Assembly: GCA_003569265.1 (NCBI GenBank)
Contig: BGON01000001.1
Coordinates: 301,155-365,154, forward strand
Direction: 5' to 3'
Source: Actinomycetota bacterium
GTDB taxonomy: Bacteria > Actinomycetota > Actinomycetes > Nanopelagicales > Nanopelagicaceae
DNA length: 64,000 nucleotides
Below the pieces are notes generated by a model that ran no database searches, had not been told where the DNA came from, and was given only the letters and a program-made list of their open reading frames with translations. This document shows, one piece after another, positions 9,450 through 18,805 of this stretch. Numbering within the stretch: position 1 is the first letter of the stretch; each line of letters starts with the position of its first letter. The translations under genes were made by a program, and so were the position numbers.

Positions 9450-11333
9450 GTGGCAACGCCACGGCTATTTAGACTCAAATCGCAGGTTGCACCTGCGCCT
9501 AGCGGTCCTGTGGCAAATGATTTACCGTATGCACGAGTCTGGGTTGATACAGGTGTCTTTCATTTAGATGCTCCCTATGACTACGAAGTACCAGAAAAGT
9601 TTGCAAACGTTGTGACTACTGGGGTGCGCGTACAAGTTCCATTCGGAAGGCGCGAAGTAGAAGGTCTGGTTATCGAACGAGTAGTCGCCCCCAAGGTTAC
9701 TAGTGGGTTGAAATCGATCACAAAAATCCTTTCTGTGCATCCAGTCGCCACAGCGAAATCTCTTGAACTGATTACCCAATGCGCACAAAGATGGGCTACC
9801 AATCCTTGGGATGTCATCAGGAGCGCTATTCCACCCAGAGTGGCATCAGTTGATAAAAGTTATCAGCCCTTTCAACCGCAAACTATCAGGAGGATTAATC
9901 AATCAGATGTGTGTTTTCGCGCCTTTGAGCCGCACCTTTCAGCACATGCTCAAGTTGCATCGATTGCACTTGATGCGATTCGAAAAGGATCGGTGTTAAT
10001 TGTTGTACCGGATGAACGTGACATCCTTGCCATTTGCGCGCAGCTTGAAAGTTGCTCACAACCTGTTTTACGTATAGATAGTTCTCTTTCACGCAATGAA
10101 AGATATTCGAATTTTTTGCAGGCTATGGAAGTTCAAGATCAGATTATCATTGGTTCAAGAAGTGCCATCTTTACGCCCTTACCCCCAGGATCCACAGTGA
10201 TTGTCTTTAAGGAGTCTTCACCAGGTCTCTATGAGGTGCGTTCACCTGCGTGGAATGCACGTGATGTGGCACTGATGCGCAAATCCATAGATTTCGCCCG
10301 TGTAATTTTGTGTGGATATGTTCCTTCGCTAGATGTTGCTGCACTTATTGATACAAAGAGAATTGCCTATTTCAATTCAAATGCGAAGGTATTGGTCAAA
10401 GCTTTCACTCCAGTAGACTCCACTCTCTTGCCTGGGCGAATCTTTAGTGATATTCGTTCGAATATTTCTCAGGGTGCAGTCTTATTTTTATTACCTCGCA
10501 AAGGTTACGCAAATGGAATTCTCTGTGCGCACTGTAAAAATATTGCCTTGTGCATATGTGGCGGTCGACTTCATCTAACTAGCAAGAATGCCGATCCAGC
10601 TTGTCGAATCTGCGGAGTAACGACTAAAGAATGGAAATGTAGTTTTTGCACGAGAGATAAGAAATTCGTTGTCTCTCGTGGCATAGAGAGGGCGCAAGAG
10701 GAGATTGCTCGAGCATTTCCAAATACCCCCATAGTTCTTTCTTTTGCAGATGTGATTAAGGATCACGTTGAGAGTAAACCCTGCATAGTTCTGGCAACTC
10801 CTGGAGCCATACCGCAAGTAGATGGTGGATATAGCGCAGTTGTGATTCTTGAGGGTTTGTCATACTTTAGTCACGATGATTTGCGAGCAAGTGAGCGAGC
10901 AAACGAACTTTTCTTTGAAGTAGCAGGATCAGTAAAGAAAGGGGGAGTGGTTCTTTTAGCAATAGATGATTCACATCCCATTGTTTCTAGTTTGATACGT
11001 TGGAATCCATCTACAATTTTGAAGCGAGAACTATCGCTGCGCTCTGAAATCTCTTTCCCGCCATCTGTTAATAGTGCTGTGATGATTCTTCCAACTGCGC
11101 AAGCTAGCCCATTGGTTACTGGAATTAATAGAGCGATTTCAGATGCGCGTTTGGCGAGTGATACCCGTGTATTGGGCCCAACCAGGATTGATAGTGAATT
11201 AAGCAAGGTTGTGGTTCTTTCCTCATCAAATTCAAGGCCGGCTTTGACATCGTTTCTACATGAGTTAATGCGACGCAGAAGTATCGCTAAGAAGAGTGAT
11301 TGCAGCCTTCGAATAGATCCATATTCACTTTAG
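9450..11333 (+). CDS. priA: Primosomal protein N' (PriA), degenerate actinobacterial type
   Basis: A 627-residue PriA homologue starting at GTG. The N-terminal PriA DNA-binding domain is clear (YARVWVDTGVFHLDAPYDYEVPEKF) and a zinc-binding cysteine block appears in the middle (CAHCKNIALCICGG, then CRICG and CSFC). No Walker A (GxTGSGKT) or DEAH motif can be seen where the helicase core should have them; the matching region reads KGSVLIVVPDERDILAICAQL. Loss of the ATPase motifs is usual for actinobacterial PriA, so the protein probably acts as a structural restart factor, not a motor. It sits after metK as usual. Confidence 0.9.
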   Translation: MATPRLFRLKSQVAPAPSGPVANDLPYARVWVDTGVFHLDAPYDYEVPEKFANVVTTGVRVQVPFGRREVEGLVIERVVAPKVTSGLKSITKILSVHPVATAKSLELITQCAQRWATNPWDVIRSAIPPRVASVDKSYQPFQPQTIRRINQSDVCFRAFEPHLSAHAQVASIALDAIRKGSVLIVVPDERDILAICAQLESCSQPVLRIDSSLSRNERYSNFLQAMEVQDQIIIGSRSAIFTPLPPGSTVIVFKESSPGLYEVRSPAWNARDVALMRKSIDFARVILCGYVPSLDVAALIDTKRIAYFNSNAKVLVKAFTPVDSTLLPGRIFSDIRSNISQGAVLFLLPRKGYANGILCAHCKNIALCICGGRLHLTSKNADPACRICGVTTKEWKCSFCTRDKKFVVSRGIERAQEEIARAFPNTPIVLSFADVIKDHVESKPCIVLATPGAIPQVDGGYSAVVILEGLSYFSHDDLRASERANELFFEVAGSVKKGGVVLLAIDDSHPIVSSLIRWNPSTILKRELSLRSEISFPPSVNSAVMILPTAQASPLVTGINRAISDARLASDTRVLGPTRIDSELSKVVVLSSSNSRPALTSFLHELMRRRSIAKKSDCSLRIDPYSL

Positions 11334-11342
11334 TATTTTTGA

Positions 11343-11348
11343 TAGACT
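11343..11348 (+). promoter_or_regulatory. Predicted leaderless -10 box (TAGACT) for def
   Basis: TAGACT, then TCACCT, then the def ATG at 11355. It is in the 21-base gap after priA, which holds no Shine-Dalgarno sequence. Confidence 0.5.
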
Positions 11349-11354
11349 TCACCT

Positions 11355-11915
11355 ATGTCGATTCAAGAGATTCGTTTATTTGGTGACCCGGTGTTATTGA
11401 CCCCGGCCGCACCTGTAGTCGACTTTGATAAAGAGCTGCGAAAATTAGTCGCAGACCTGACTGACACGATGCTTGAGGCTCCCGGGGCCGGTCTCGCTGC
11501 GCCTCAAATTGGTGTTCCATTACGAGTATTTACTTGGCACGTTGATGACGTGTTAGGTCATTTGATTAATCCAACGCTAACACTTAGCGATGAAATGCAG
11601 GACGGAGAAGAAGGTTGTCTTTCTTTTCCCGAACTTCGATACGACGCTAAGCGAGCGATGAATGCAGTTGCACGAGGTTTCAATATGTTTGGGGAGCCAG
11701 TTGTCATCGAAGGTACTGAATTTCTAGCACGCGCGTTACAGCATGAGACCGATCATCTTGATGGAATTCTATTCATTGATCGGCTATCGCCAGAGGATCG
11801 CAAAGTGGCCATGCGCGAAATTCGTGAGTCTGAATGGTTCAATGCACAGAGCGAATCCGGTAAGAGACCAACGATTAAGACATCACCGCACTCTGTTCTT
11901 GGACGGAATACTTAA
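11355..11915 (+). CDS. def: Peptide deformylase
   Basis: A 186-residue metalloenzyme removing the N-formyl group from nascent proteins. All three family motifs are present: GAGLAAPQIG, EGCLSFPE (metal-binding Cys) and QHETDHLDG (HExxH-type with the catalytic Glu). Its stop codon overlaps the fmt ATG by one base. def and fmt catalyse opposite ends of the formyl-methionine cycle and are commonly co-transcribed. Confidence 0.97.
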   Translation: MSIQEIRLFGDPVLLTPAAPVVDFDKELRKLVADLTDTMLEAPGAGLAAPQIGVPLRVFTWHVDDVLGHLINPTLTLSDEMQDGEEGCLSFPELRYDAKRAMNAVARGFNMFGEPVVIEGTEFLARALQHETDHLDGILFIDRLSPEDRKVAMREIRESEWFNAQSESGKRPTIKTSPHSVLGRNT

Positions 11916-12823
11916 TGCGTTTAGCGGTAGCCGCTACGCCCGAAGTTGCTGTGCCAACTCTAAATTGGTTACAAACCAGTGAGCACGATTTAGTCCGAAT
12001 TATTAGCCAACCTGATAAGCCTTCAGGACGTGGACAGGAAGTGCACTCATCTGCTGTTAGTCAATGGGCTAAAGCCAATTCTAAAGATTTGGTGACACCA
12101 TCGAATGTTCCAGAGATAGATGCAGCTATTGCGGATGTAGATCTACTCATCACGATTGGTTACGGTCGAATTCTGCCCTCTACAACCTTATCGATTCCAA
12201 AATTTGGTTGTATCAACCTGCATTTCTCACTTTTGCCGAAGTATCGAGGAGCAGCGCCCGTTCAAAGGGCCATTGAGGCCGGGGAGAGAGAAAGTGGCGT
12301 GAGCGTATTTGCACTTGATTCAGGAATGGACACAGGTCCCATATATACATCAATCACAACTCCGATTGAATCGACGATGCGTAGCTTTGAACTACTAGAA
12401 AAGCTTTCTTACCTTGGAGTGGATGCAGTCAAGCGGGCCCTTGAAGCTATTGGCAATGGCGTTCTTCCTACTCCGCAAATTGGTCAGGGGAGTCTTGCAG
12501 CAAAGATAACTCGCGATGAAGCGCAATTGAAGTGGAGTTCTACAGCTAATTCTTTAGTCAATAAGATTCGAGCTTTCTATCCCCAACCTCAAGCGTGGAC
12601 TGTTTTTCGCGGACAACCACTCAAGATTTCCTTAGCAAGGCTTTCCAATGAAGCTCCAGTTCTGCAACCAGGGCAATTGCGAGTGATTGGTTCTGATTGC
12701 TTCATAGGATGCATGGATAACGCAATTGCGTTGGAGAGAGTTACCCCAGCAGGTAAGAAAGAAATGTCGGCGTTAGATTGGTCACGCGGAGCTCGCTTTG
12801 AAAGCACGGAACGCTGTGGTTGA
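11915..12823 (+). CDS. fmt: Methionyl-tRNA formyltransferase
   Basis: A 302-residue enzyme transferring a formyl group from 10-formyl-tetrahydrofolate to initiator Met-tRNA. The N-terminal domain has PDKPSGRGQEV and the catalytic segment INLHFSLLPKYRGAAPVQRAI (Asn and His of the active site), followed by LDSGMDTGPIY with the catalytic Asp. The C-terminal OB-like tRNA-binding domain (INKIRAFYPQPQAWTVF region) is intact. It is coupled to def upstream and overlaps rsmB downstream. Confidence 0.97.
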   Translation: MRLAVAATPEVAVPTLNWLQTSEHDLVRIISQPDKPSGRGQEVHSSAVSQWAKANSKDLVTPSNVPEIDAAIADVDLLITIGYGRILPSTTLSIPKFGCINLHFSLLPKYRGAAPVQRAIEAGERESGVSVFALDSGMDTGPIYTSITTPIESTMRSFELLEKLSYLGVDAVKRALEAIGNGVLPTPQIGQGSLAAKITRDEAQLKWSSTANSLVNKIRAFYPQPQAWTVFRGQPLKISLARLSNEAPVLQPGQLRVIGSDCFIGCMDNAIALERVTPAGKKEMSALDWSRGARFESTERCG

Positions 12824-14165
12824 GGCAAGGCGCAACACCTTCAAGGCCCCTAAGCCAGATGCAGTTCGCTTGCTGGCATTTGATCTCATCACTGAAGTAA
12901 ATCGCAATGAAGGCTACTCAAACCTTCTACTTCCGGCAGCTCTAAGCGCCTCTTCATTGGAAGATCGAGACCGCAATCTAGTCACTGAACTTGTTTATGG
13001 AACATTGCGTATGCAGGGAAAGCATGACTGGGTTCTTACCCAGGTCTCAGACAGACCGTGGAATGAAGTTGACTCAGGAATTGTCGATGTTGCGCGCATG
13101 GGTGTTCACCAAATTCATGAGCTCCGTATTCCAGATCACGCAGCAGTCTCTGCCACTGTTGAAATTGCCCGTAAGCGTCTAGGAGAGTCTAAGGCAAGCT
13201 TTGTTAACGCACTTCTTCGATCTGTTACTCGTAAGAGCTATGAGGAATGGTTTGCACCTCTTGGAGAGATCAGTGATGTAGTCGAAAGGTTATCCATCCA
13301 ATATTCTCATCCACACTGGATAATCTCTGCCTATTTTGATTTGCTAAAGGATTGGGAGGCAGTTGAAGCAGAACTTGCAACAAACAATGTGCCAGCCCTT
13401 CCAACATTAGTTTCTTGGCCTGGTTACTCAACTCAAGCAGAGTTGGTTGCACTTGGGGCAGAGCCAACGATGTATTCGCAGTTGGGTGCACGTTTGAAGG
13501 GTAATCCTGGGAATTTGGATGTGATTAAGCATCGCCTGGCTGGCGTGCAAGATGAAGGTTCCCAGCTAGTCGCAACGATTTTTGCTGCAGCTTCTGCTGG
13601 AGATTCTTGGCTAGATATGTGTGCGGGCCCTGGTGGTAAAGCTGCACTTCTTTCAAGTATTGCAAAAGAGCGCGCAATAGATTTTACTGCCAATGAATTC
13701 TCTGCACCTCGCGCCGAATTAGTGAAAAAGGTGGTGCACGGTGCAACTGTGTGGTGTGGAGATGGTCGAGAGATCGCAAGTCATGGGAAGAGTTTTGATG
13801 CAGTAATCATTGATGCTCCCTGCACAGGCCTTGGGGCTCTTCGCCGCAGGCCAGAAGTGCGATGGCGCAGGTCTTTAACTGATCTCCGCGGACTCACTTC
13901 TTTGCAACGAGAACTACTTGATAGCGCAGTTTCAGTGATGAACTCTGGTGCCATTCTGGGCTATGCAACGTGCTCTCCGCATCTGGCTGAAACAACAGTA
14001 CAAGTCATCGATATCTTGAAGAAATATCCCGAGCTAGAACAATTAGACATTCATGAGTACCTACCTGAGAACTTGAAGGATGCAACGCGCGGTAAGTCGA
14101 TGTCTCTTTGGACCCATAAGCACGGCACGGATGCGATGTTTCTAGCGCTGCTACGAAAGAAGTAG
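12798..14165 (+). CDS. rsmB: 16S rRNA (cytosine-967-C5)-methyltransferase
   Basis: About 455 residues: an N-terminal NusB-like RNA-binding domain (VRLLAFDLITEVNRNEGYSNLLL onward) and a C-terminal NOL1/NOP2/Sun SAM methyltransferase. Motifs are DMCAGPGGKAALL (SAM), DAPCTGLGALRRRPEVRW (first catalytic Cys) and GYATCSPHLAET (second Cys). The start is uncertain. TTG at 12798 has CGGAG six bases upstream; the in-frame GTG at 12816, overlapping the fmt stop, is the alternative. Both lie inside the end of fmt. Confidence 0.93.
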   Translation: MKARNAVVEARRNTFKAPKPDAVRLLAFDLITEVNRNEGYSNLLLPAALSASSLEDRDRNLVTELVYGTLRMQGKHDWVLTQVSDRPWNEVDSGIVDVARMGVHQIHELRIPDHAAVSATVEIARKRLGESKASFVNALLRSVTRKSYEEWFAPLGEISDVVERLSIQYSHPHWIISAYFDLLKDWEAVEAELATNNVPALPTLVSWPGYSTQAELVALGAEPTMYSQLGARLKGNPGNLDVIKHRLAGVQDEGSQLVATIFAAASAGDSWLDMCAGPGGKAALLSSIAKERAIDFTANEFSAPRAELVKKVVHGATVWCGDGREIASHGKSFDAVIIDAPCTGLGALRRRPEVRWRRSLTDLRGLTSLQRELLDSAVSVMNSGAILGYATCSPHLAETTVQVIDILKKYPELEQLDIHEYLPENLKDATRGKSMSLWTHKHGTDAMFLALLRKK

Positions 14166-14177
14166 CGGCATGAGAGT

Positions 14178-14183
14178 TAGGCT
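14178..14183 (+). promoter_or_regulatory. Predicted leaderless -10 box (TAGGCT) for rpe
   Basis: TAGGCT, then AGAGAA, then the rpe ATG at 14190. It fills most of the 24-base gap after rsmB. The AGAGA could also be read as a weak ribosome binding site, so the leaderless reading is likely but not certain. Confidence 0.5.
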
Positions 14184-14189
14184 AGAGAA

Positions 14190-14849
14190 ATGAACCGTGA
14201 GATTCGTATAACACCGAGCATTCTCAACGCCGATTTTAATCATTTAGAGCAGGAGATAGCCAAGATCGCGAGCGTCTCAGACCTTATTCACTTAGATGTT
14301 ATGGACAATATTTTTGTTCCAAACTTCACCTTCGATTTTGCAAGTGCAAGTGAAATCATTAGGGGTTGTCCTATTGGTGTGGATGCACATTTAATGGTTG
14401 CCGACGTTGATCAGATTGCCCCTCTTTATGCTCAAGTGGGATGCGCCAGTGTGACCATTCATGCCGAATCTGCCAAGGACATCGGCCAGACATTGCGTGC
14501 GATTAGAAGTGAGGGAGCCCGCTCTGGTTTAGCGCTAAAACCAAATACGCCTCTAACCACCTATGAAGAATTTACTGATCTTGTAGATATGTTTTTGATT
14601 ATGACTGTTGAACCAGGTTTTGGTGGGCAAAAATTCATGGGTGAGATGATGGACAAAGTCCGAGCAACCCGTAAGGCAATTGGCGATCGTCCAATCTGGC
14701 TACAAGTTGATGGAGGCATATCGCTAGAGACGATAGAGATTGCAGTCGCAGCCGGAGCTGACACATTTGTGGCAGGTAGCGCAGTCTTTAAATCTGATGA
14801 CCCAGCTGCAATGATTCTTGCTTTGCGTAATCTTGCCAAGGGCCTTTGA
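14190..14849 (+). CDS. rpe: Ribulose-phosphate 3-epimerase
   Basis: A 219-residue TIM-barrel enzyme interconverting ribulose 5-phosphate and xylulose 5-phosphate in the pentose phosphate pathway. The metal and catalytic residues appear in order: PSILNADF, HLDVMDNIFVPNFTF, DAHLMV, MTVEPGFGGQKFM and VDGGI. Its position after def-fmt-rsmB is common in bacteria. Full length, no anomalies. Confidence 0.97.
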   Translation: MNREIRITPSILNADFNHLEQEIAKIASVSDLIHLDVMDNIFVPNFTFDFASASEIIRGCPIGVDAHLMVADVDQIAPLYAQVGCASVTIHAESAKDIGQTLRAIRSEGARSGLALKPNTPLTTYEEFTDLVDMFLIMTVEPGFGGQKFMGEMMDKVRATRKAIGDRPIWLQVDGGISLETIEIAVAAGADTFVAGSAVFKSDDPAAMILALRNLAKGL

Positions 14850-14894
14850 GAGCGGGCGAGCATCAATTGGGGACGGCGAGCCTTGTCTCTCTAG

Positions 14895-14900
14895 TAAACT
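14895..14900 (+). promoter_or_regulatory. Predicted leaderless -10 box (TAAACT) for hisE
   Basis: TAAACT, then AGCATC, then the hisE ATG at 14907. The upstream 57-base spacer after rpe has no Shine-Dalgarno sequence. This would start the hisE-hisG transcript at the initiation codon. Confidence 0.55.
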
Positions 14901-14906
14901 AGCATC

Positions 14907-15170
14907 ATGAAGAATTTCGAATCTCTATGGGCTGAGTTAAGTGAAAAGGCCCTGCTACGCCCAGATGGTTCTGGAACTGTAGCTGCCCTGGATGCCGGAG
15001 TGCACGCTATCGGCAAGAAGATTTTGGAAGAAGCTGGTGAAGTCTGGTTAGCAGCTGAACACGAGAGTGATGAAGCTTTAGCTCAAGAGATTAGTCAGTT
15101 GATTTATCACGTGCAAACATTGATGTTAGCTCGCGGTTTGACTCTGGATGATGTCTACACCTATTTATAA
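14907..15170 (+). CDS. hisE: Phosphoribosyl-ATP pyrophosphatase
   Basis: An 87-residue stand-alone HisE performing the second step of histidine synthesis, hydrolysis of PR-ATP to PR-AMP. The MazG-like metal site is visible as [32 protein letters not shown], with the EExxE-type acidic set. Actinobacteria usually keep hisE separate from hisI and next to hisG, as here; the hisG frame opens directly after its stop codon. Confidence 0.95.
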   Translation: MKNFESLWAELSEKALLRPDGSGTVAALDAGVHAIGKKILEEAGEVWLAAEHESDEALAQEISQLIYHVQTLMLARGLTLDDVYTYL

Positions 15171-15185
15171 GTGAATCGAGCAAAT

Positions 15186-16031
15186 ATGTTACGTATAGCC
15201 GTCCCCAATAAAGGTTCTCTTGCTGAGGAATCTATTGCCATTCTAAAAGAAGCGGGATACCGCCAGCGCACAGATAGCCGTGATTTGGTTCTACTTGATA
15301 ACGATAACGGCGTGGAGTTCTACTACCTTCGGCCTCGTGATATTGCAATCTATGTTGGTTCGGGGGAGTTAGAGGCTGGAATTACAGGTCGAGATCTCTT
15401 GATTGATTCAGCTGCAAGTGCTCAAGAGCTACTTTCACTCAACTTTGGAGCTTCCACATTTAGATTTGCTGGACCAACTGATCGCGAATGGAAGATATCT
15501 GACATCGCAGGAAAACGCGTTGCGACGGCATATCCCGGTTTAGTTAATCACCACCTAGCGCAGTTGAAAATCAAAGCTGATGTAGTGCGATTGGATGGCG
15601 CAGTCGAGAGCAGTGTCAGATTAGGCGTTGCAGATCTGATAGCCGACGTTGTTAGTACTGGAAATACGCTTCGTCAGGCGGGCTTGAAGATATTTGGTGA
15701 GGCGATACTTACCAGCGAAGCTGTAGTTATTTCAAGAAAAGATATTGAAATCCCTCCAGAGCTAGAGATTCTCATACGACGCTTGCAAGGTGTAGTAACA
15801 GCTCGTATGTATGTTCTACTGGATTATGACATTCCAAAGTCTTTAGTTGATAAAGCGTGCGCTATTACTCCAGGTCTAGAGTCACCAACTATCTCACCAT
15901 TACAAAATGCTGATTGGGTCGCTGTTCGCGCGATGGTTAAGCGCAAAGAGACCAATGATGTTATGGATGAACTCTGGGCTCTTGGCGCCCGTGGCATCTT
16001 AGTGACCGATATCCACGCTTGTCGTCTTTAA
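15186..16031 (+). CDS. hisG: ATP phosphoribosyltransferase (long form)
   Basis: About 281 residues, catalysing the first, feedback-inhibited step of histidine synthesis. The start MLRIAVPNKGSLAEES at 15186 matches the family; a GTG directly after the hisE stop (15171) would add five residues. The catalytic PRPP-binding part (GVADLIADVVSTGNTLRQAGL) is followed by a C-terminal ACT-like regulatory domain of ~80 residues, making this the homohexameric long form that does not need HisZ. Its stop codon shares TTAA with the convergent serB. Confidence 0.95.
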   Translation: MLRIAVPNKGSLAEESIAILKEAGYRQRTDSRDLVLLDNDNGVEFYYLRPRDIAIYVGSGELEAGITGRDLLIDSAASAQELLSLNFGASTFRFAGPTDREWKISDIAGKRVATAYPGLVNHHLAQLKIKADVVRLDGAVESSVRLGVADLIADVVSTGNTLRQAGLKIFGEAILTSEAVVISRKDIEIPPELEILIRRLQGVVTARMYVLLDYDIPKSLVDKACAITPGLESPTISPLQNADWVAVRAMVKRKETNDVMDELWALGARGILVTDIHACRL

Positions 16032-17227
16032 ATCTTTTCTGACTCAATCTCTTCTTTAGAAATGCCGAGTAGGTAGAGAACTGAATCTAGGTAAGGCTGC
16101 GAGAGTGAACTATCGGCGGCGGCTTTAACGGCAGGTTTAGCATTAAATGCAATTCCTAAGCCAGCCGCGGCGATCATATCTAGATCATTTGCACCATCGC
16201 CGATGGCTATTGTCTGTTCCATTGAGATAGATTCAAGAGCTGCAAATTCACGCAAAGCGCCAGCTTTAGCGGCTCGATCAATGACTGGCCCGGTTACTTC
16301 TCCCGTTAGAACACCGTTCTCTACTCCTAAGGTGTTTGCTTTGAAGTGCTTAATATTCAACTCTTTAAGCAGCGGTGCGATGACATCGATAAAGCCACCT
16401 GAGACGACTGCAACAGTGTGGCCTAGTTTGTGTAGAGTTGAAATAAGAGTACGAGCACCAGGAGTAAGAAGGATTTGTTGTTGAACTTCTGAAATGGCGC
16501 TCACCGGTAAACCTTTAAGTAGAGCTACCCTCGCGCGTAGTGATTGTTCAAAGTCTAACTCCCCACGCATTGCCTTATCGGTAATGGCAATAACTTCATC
16601 TGCCACCCCTGCCTTAGCAGCTAGTAGTTCAATTACTTCCTGCTGAATGAGAGTGGAATCAACATCTAATTGAACAAGCTTTCGAGCATGACGTTGTAAT
16701 CCACCGGGTTGTACGGCTATGTCTATGCCATTGCGAGATGCAATCGGTGAGAGAACTTGGCTCAGCTTTTCCTGGTTTGCTCCAGATAGAACAAACTCTA
16801 TTGCCGTTACGGGTGTGGAAGCCAAGCGGGTAATGCGTTCAATATTTGCTCCGATTTCCCTCATTCCAGTGGCAAGTTCAGAAATCGCTGTGGGATTCAT
16901 TTTGGTGGACAAAATCACTACATGCACAAGGCCCGCCTTCGTAGAGACTGCCGACTTACCCTCATATGAAAAGAGCGTAGCTATATCCACATCCAAACTG
17001 GTTGCACAGTTTTCCAAATCAGCAGCTATCGCACTCTCGTGTGCGGGATTAAGAGCTATTAAAACGGTAAGAATAAGTCGATCTTTAATGACTACCTGTT
17101 CGATATCCACCACTGTAATGGCAAAGGCAGAGAGAACCTCAAAAAGGGATGCGGTAATGCCAGGCTTGTCTACGCCGCTCAGAAGGATCAGGCCGGTGAA
17201 TTGTTCATCATCTGCGCTATTAGTCAT
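16028..17227 (-). CDS. serB: Phosphoserine phosphatase with two N-terminal ACT domains
   Basis: A 399-residue SerB2-like protein dephosphorylating phosphoserine to serine. Residues ~8-165 hold two ACT-like repeats (LILLSGVDKPGITASLFEVL and VHVVILSTKMNPTAISELA), the amino-acid sensing part. The C-terminal HAD domain has the nucleophile QLDVDSTLIQQE, VVSGGFIDV and AIGDGANDLDMIAAAGLGIAF. The last four bases overlap hisG in the opposite direction. It is divergent from the ABC ATPase gene. Confidence 0.95.
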   Translation of the reverse strand: MTNSADDEQFTGLILLSGVDKPGITASLFEVLSAFAITVVDIEQVVIKDRLILTVLIALNPAHESAIAADLENCATSLDVDIATLFSYEGKSAVSTKAGLVHVVILSTKMNPTAISELATGMREIGANIERITRLASTPVTAIEFVLSGANQEKLSQVLSPIASRNGIDIAVQPGGLQRHARKLVQLDVDSTLIQQEVIELLAAKAGVADEVIAITDKAMRGELDFEQSLRARVALLKGLPVSAISEVQQQILLTPGARTLISTLHKLGHTVAVVSGGFIDVIAPLLKELNIKHFKANTLGVENGVLTGEVTGPVIDRAAKAGALREFAALESISMEQTIAIGDGANDLDMIAAAGLGIAFNAKPAVKAAADSSLSQPYLDSVLYLLGISKEEIESEKI

Positions 17228-17314
17228 GATGAGGGCAAGATTATCTTAAAATCACATCGCACAATCGCCACTATTGAGGCATTTGTTGCTCCCTAACCAG
17301 TATCTTTTTGCTCT

Positions 17315-18106
17315 ATGACGACATCACCTGTTCTTGAACTAAGCGATGTTTCAGTACGTCGTGGTGAAAAGATCATTTTGGGGCCTCTCAATTTTCAAAT
17401 AGCTCAAGGGGAGCGTTGGGTCATTCTCGGTCCTAATGGCGCCGGTAAATCAACCCTGTTGCAGATTCTGGCCACAAAGATTTTCCCTACACATGGAACA
17501 GTAAGTGTTCTGGGTAAACAAATGGGTCGAGTTGATCTCTTTGAACTTCGCACGCGTATCGGAATTTGCGGAGCACCAATTGCTGAAGATATTCCAAACG
17601 ATGAAAAGGTTAAGGATGTCGTTTTAACTGCAGCCTATGCAATTTTGGGTAGATGGAATGAAGATTATGATTTATGGGATGAATCTAGAGCCATTGCACT
17701 ACTAACTACCTTCGGTGTGCGCGAATTAGGGGAGCGTCTCTATGGTTCGCTCAGCGAAGGTGAGAAGAAGCGAACGCAGATCGCACGAGCACTGATGGCA
17801 GATCCCGAGCTACTTCTTCTTGATGAACCCGCAGGCGGATTAGACGTTGGTGGCCGAGAAGATCTTTTGCGTCGCTTTGCCAATTTTGCAGCTGATCCAA
17901 CGGCTCCGGCAACGATATTAGTTACACACCACATCGAGGAAATCCCTTTGGGAACAACACACGCCCTACTACTCAAAGATGGTCAGATAGCGGTCTCTGG
18001 TCCAGTAGAAGCGGTAATTACCTCTGAACATATTTCTGCGATCTTTAATGAAAAGATCTCAGTGACGCAAGATTCTGGTCGTTACTTTGCACGTTCATAT
18101 CAATAG
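17315..18106 (+). CDS. ABC transporter ATP-binding protein of unknown substrate
   Basis: A 263-residue stand-alone ABC ATPase. Walker A is GPNGAGKST, the signature is LSEGEKKRTQIARALM, Walker B is LLLLDEPAGGLD and the switch His is in VTHHIEEI. The ModF/YheS-like look (GPLNFQIAQGERWVILGPNG) suggests a cytoplasmic ATPase, and no permease or binding protein is next to it, so transport is not shown. A TATCTT eight bases before the ATG may be a -10 box for a near-leaderless message. ung follows two bases after the stop. Confidence 0.85.
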   Translation: MTTSPVLELSDVSVRRGEKIILGPLNFQIAQGERWVILGPNGAGKSTLLQILATKIFPTHGTVSVLGKQMGRVDLFELRTRIGICGAPIAEDIPNDEKVKDVVLTAAYAILGRWNEDYDLWDESRAIALLTTFGVRELGERLYGSLSEGEKKRTQIARALMADPELLLLDEPAGGLDVGGREDLLRRFANFAADPTAPATILVTHHIEEIPLGTTHALLLKDGQIAVSGPVEAVITSEHISAIFNEKISVTQDSGRYFARSYQ

Positions 18107-18108
18107 CT

Positions 18109-18747
18109 ATGGCGCTTTTTGATCAATTGCATGATGAGTGGCAAAAGGTCTTGTCTGACTATCGACCTTTAGTTTCCACAATTGATTCACAGATTGATAA
18201 GAGTGAAGTGACCCCGGCCTATGAAAATATTTTTTCCGCATACCAACTACCACCGAACGCTATAAAGGTCGCAATCTTTGGCCAAGATCCATACCCGACA
18301 CCTGGCTATGCCCATGGTTTAGCTTTTTCTGTTTCAGCAAATACGCAACCACTTCCAGCATCACTGAAAAATATCTTCAAAGAACTAGAGAGTGATTGCG
18401 GTGTGAAGGTTGCTAGCAATGGAAATCTGCAGCGCTGGGCTGATCAGGGTGTTTTTTTGCTTAATCAGATTCTTACAACACGCCCCACACAATCTTTAGC
18501 CCACGAAGATTTCGGTTGGCAAGAATTCACAGCGGCCACAGCAAGAGTAGTTGGAAAATCAGGAGCTATTGGAATTTTTTGGGGATCGAAGGCACAACAC
18601 CTAGCTCAATATTTTGATCCCGCGCTCTCAATTGCTTCAGCGCATCCAAGTCCGTTGTCGGCATATAGAGGATTTTTTGGGTCCAAGCCTTTTTCAATGG
18701 CGAATGAAATGTTACGCGCACAAGGTAAGAGCGAAATCAGCTGGTAG
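18109..18747 (+). CDS. ung: Uracil-DNA glycosylase, family 1
   Basis: A 212-residue enzyme removing uracil from DNA. Motif A reads GQDPYPTPGYAHGLAFSV, with the catalytic Asp; Pro in place of the usual His after GQDPY also occurs in mycobacterial Ung. Motif B is HPSPLSAYRGFFGSKPF, with the catalytic His and the DNA-intercalating loop. It is transcribed with the ABC ATPase and ends at a strong bidirectional terminator. Confidence 0.96.
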   Translation: MALFDQLHDEWQKVLSDYRPLVSTIDSQIDKSEVTPAYENIFSAYQLPPNAIKVAIFGQDPYPTPGYAHGLAFSVSANTQPLPASLKNIFKELESDCGVKVASNGNLQRWADQGVFLLNQILTTRPTQSLAHEDFGWQEFTAATARVVGKSGAIGIFWGSKAQHLAQYFDPALSIASAHPSPLSAYRGFFGSKPFSMANEMLRAQGKSEISW

Positions 18748-18751
18748 AAAT

Positions 18752-18787
18752 ACTAAAGCCCCGCAGATTTCTCCACGGGGCTTTAGT
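18752..18787. terminator. Bidirectional intrinsic terminator between ung and the purine permease
   Basis: A perfect 12-base-pair stem: ACTAAAGCCCCG (18752-18763) pairs with CGGGGCTTTAGT (18776-18787) around a 12-base loop. A-rich sequence on the left and T-rich sequence on the right give short U tracts in both directions. It lies between the stop codons of the convergent genes ung (+) and the NCS2 permease (-), and is the only strong terminator I found in the window. Confidence 0.85.
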
Positions 18788-18805
18788 CTCAAACTTACTG
18801 AGGGT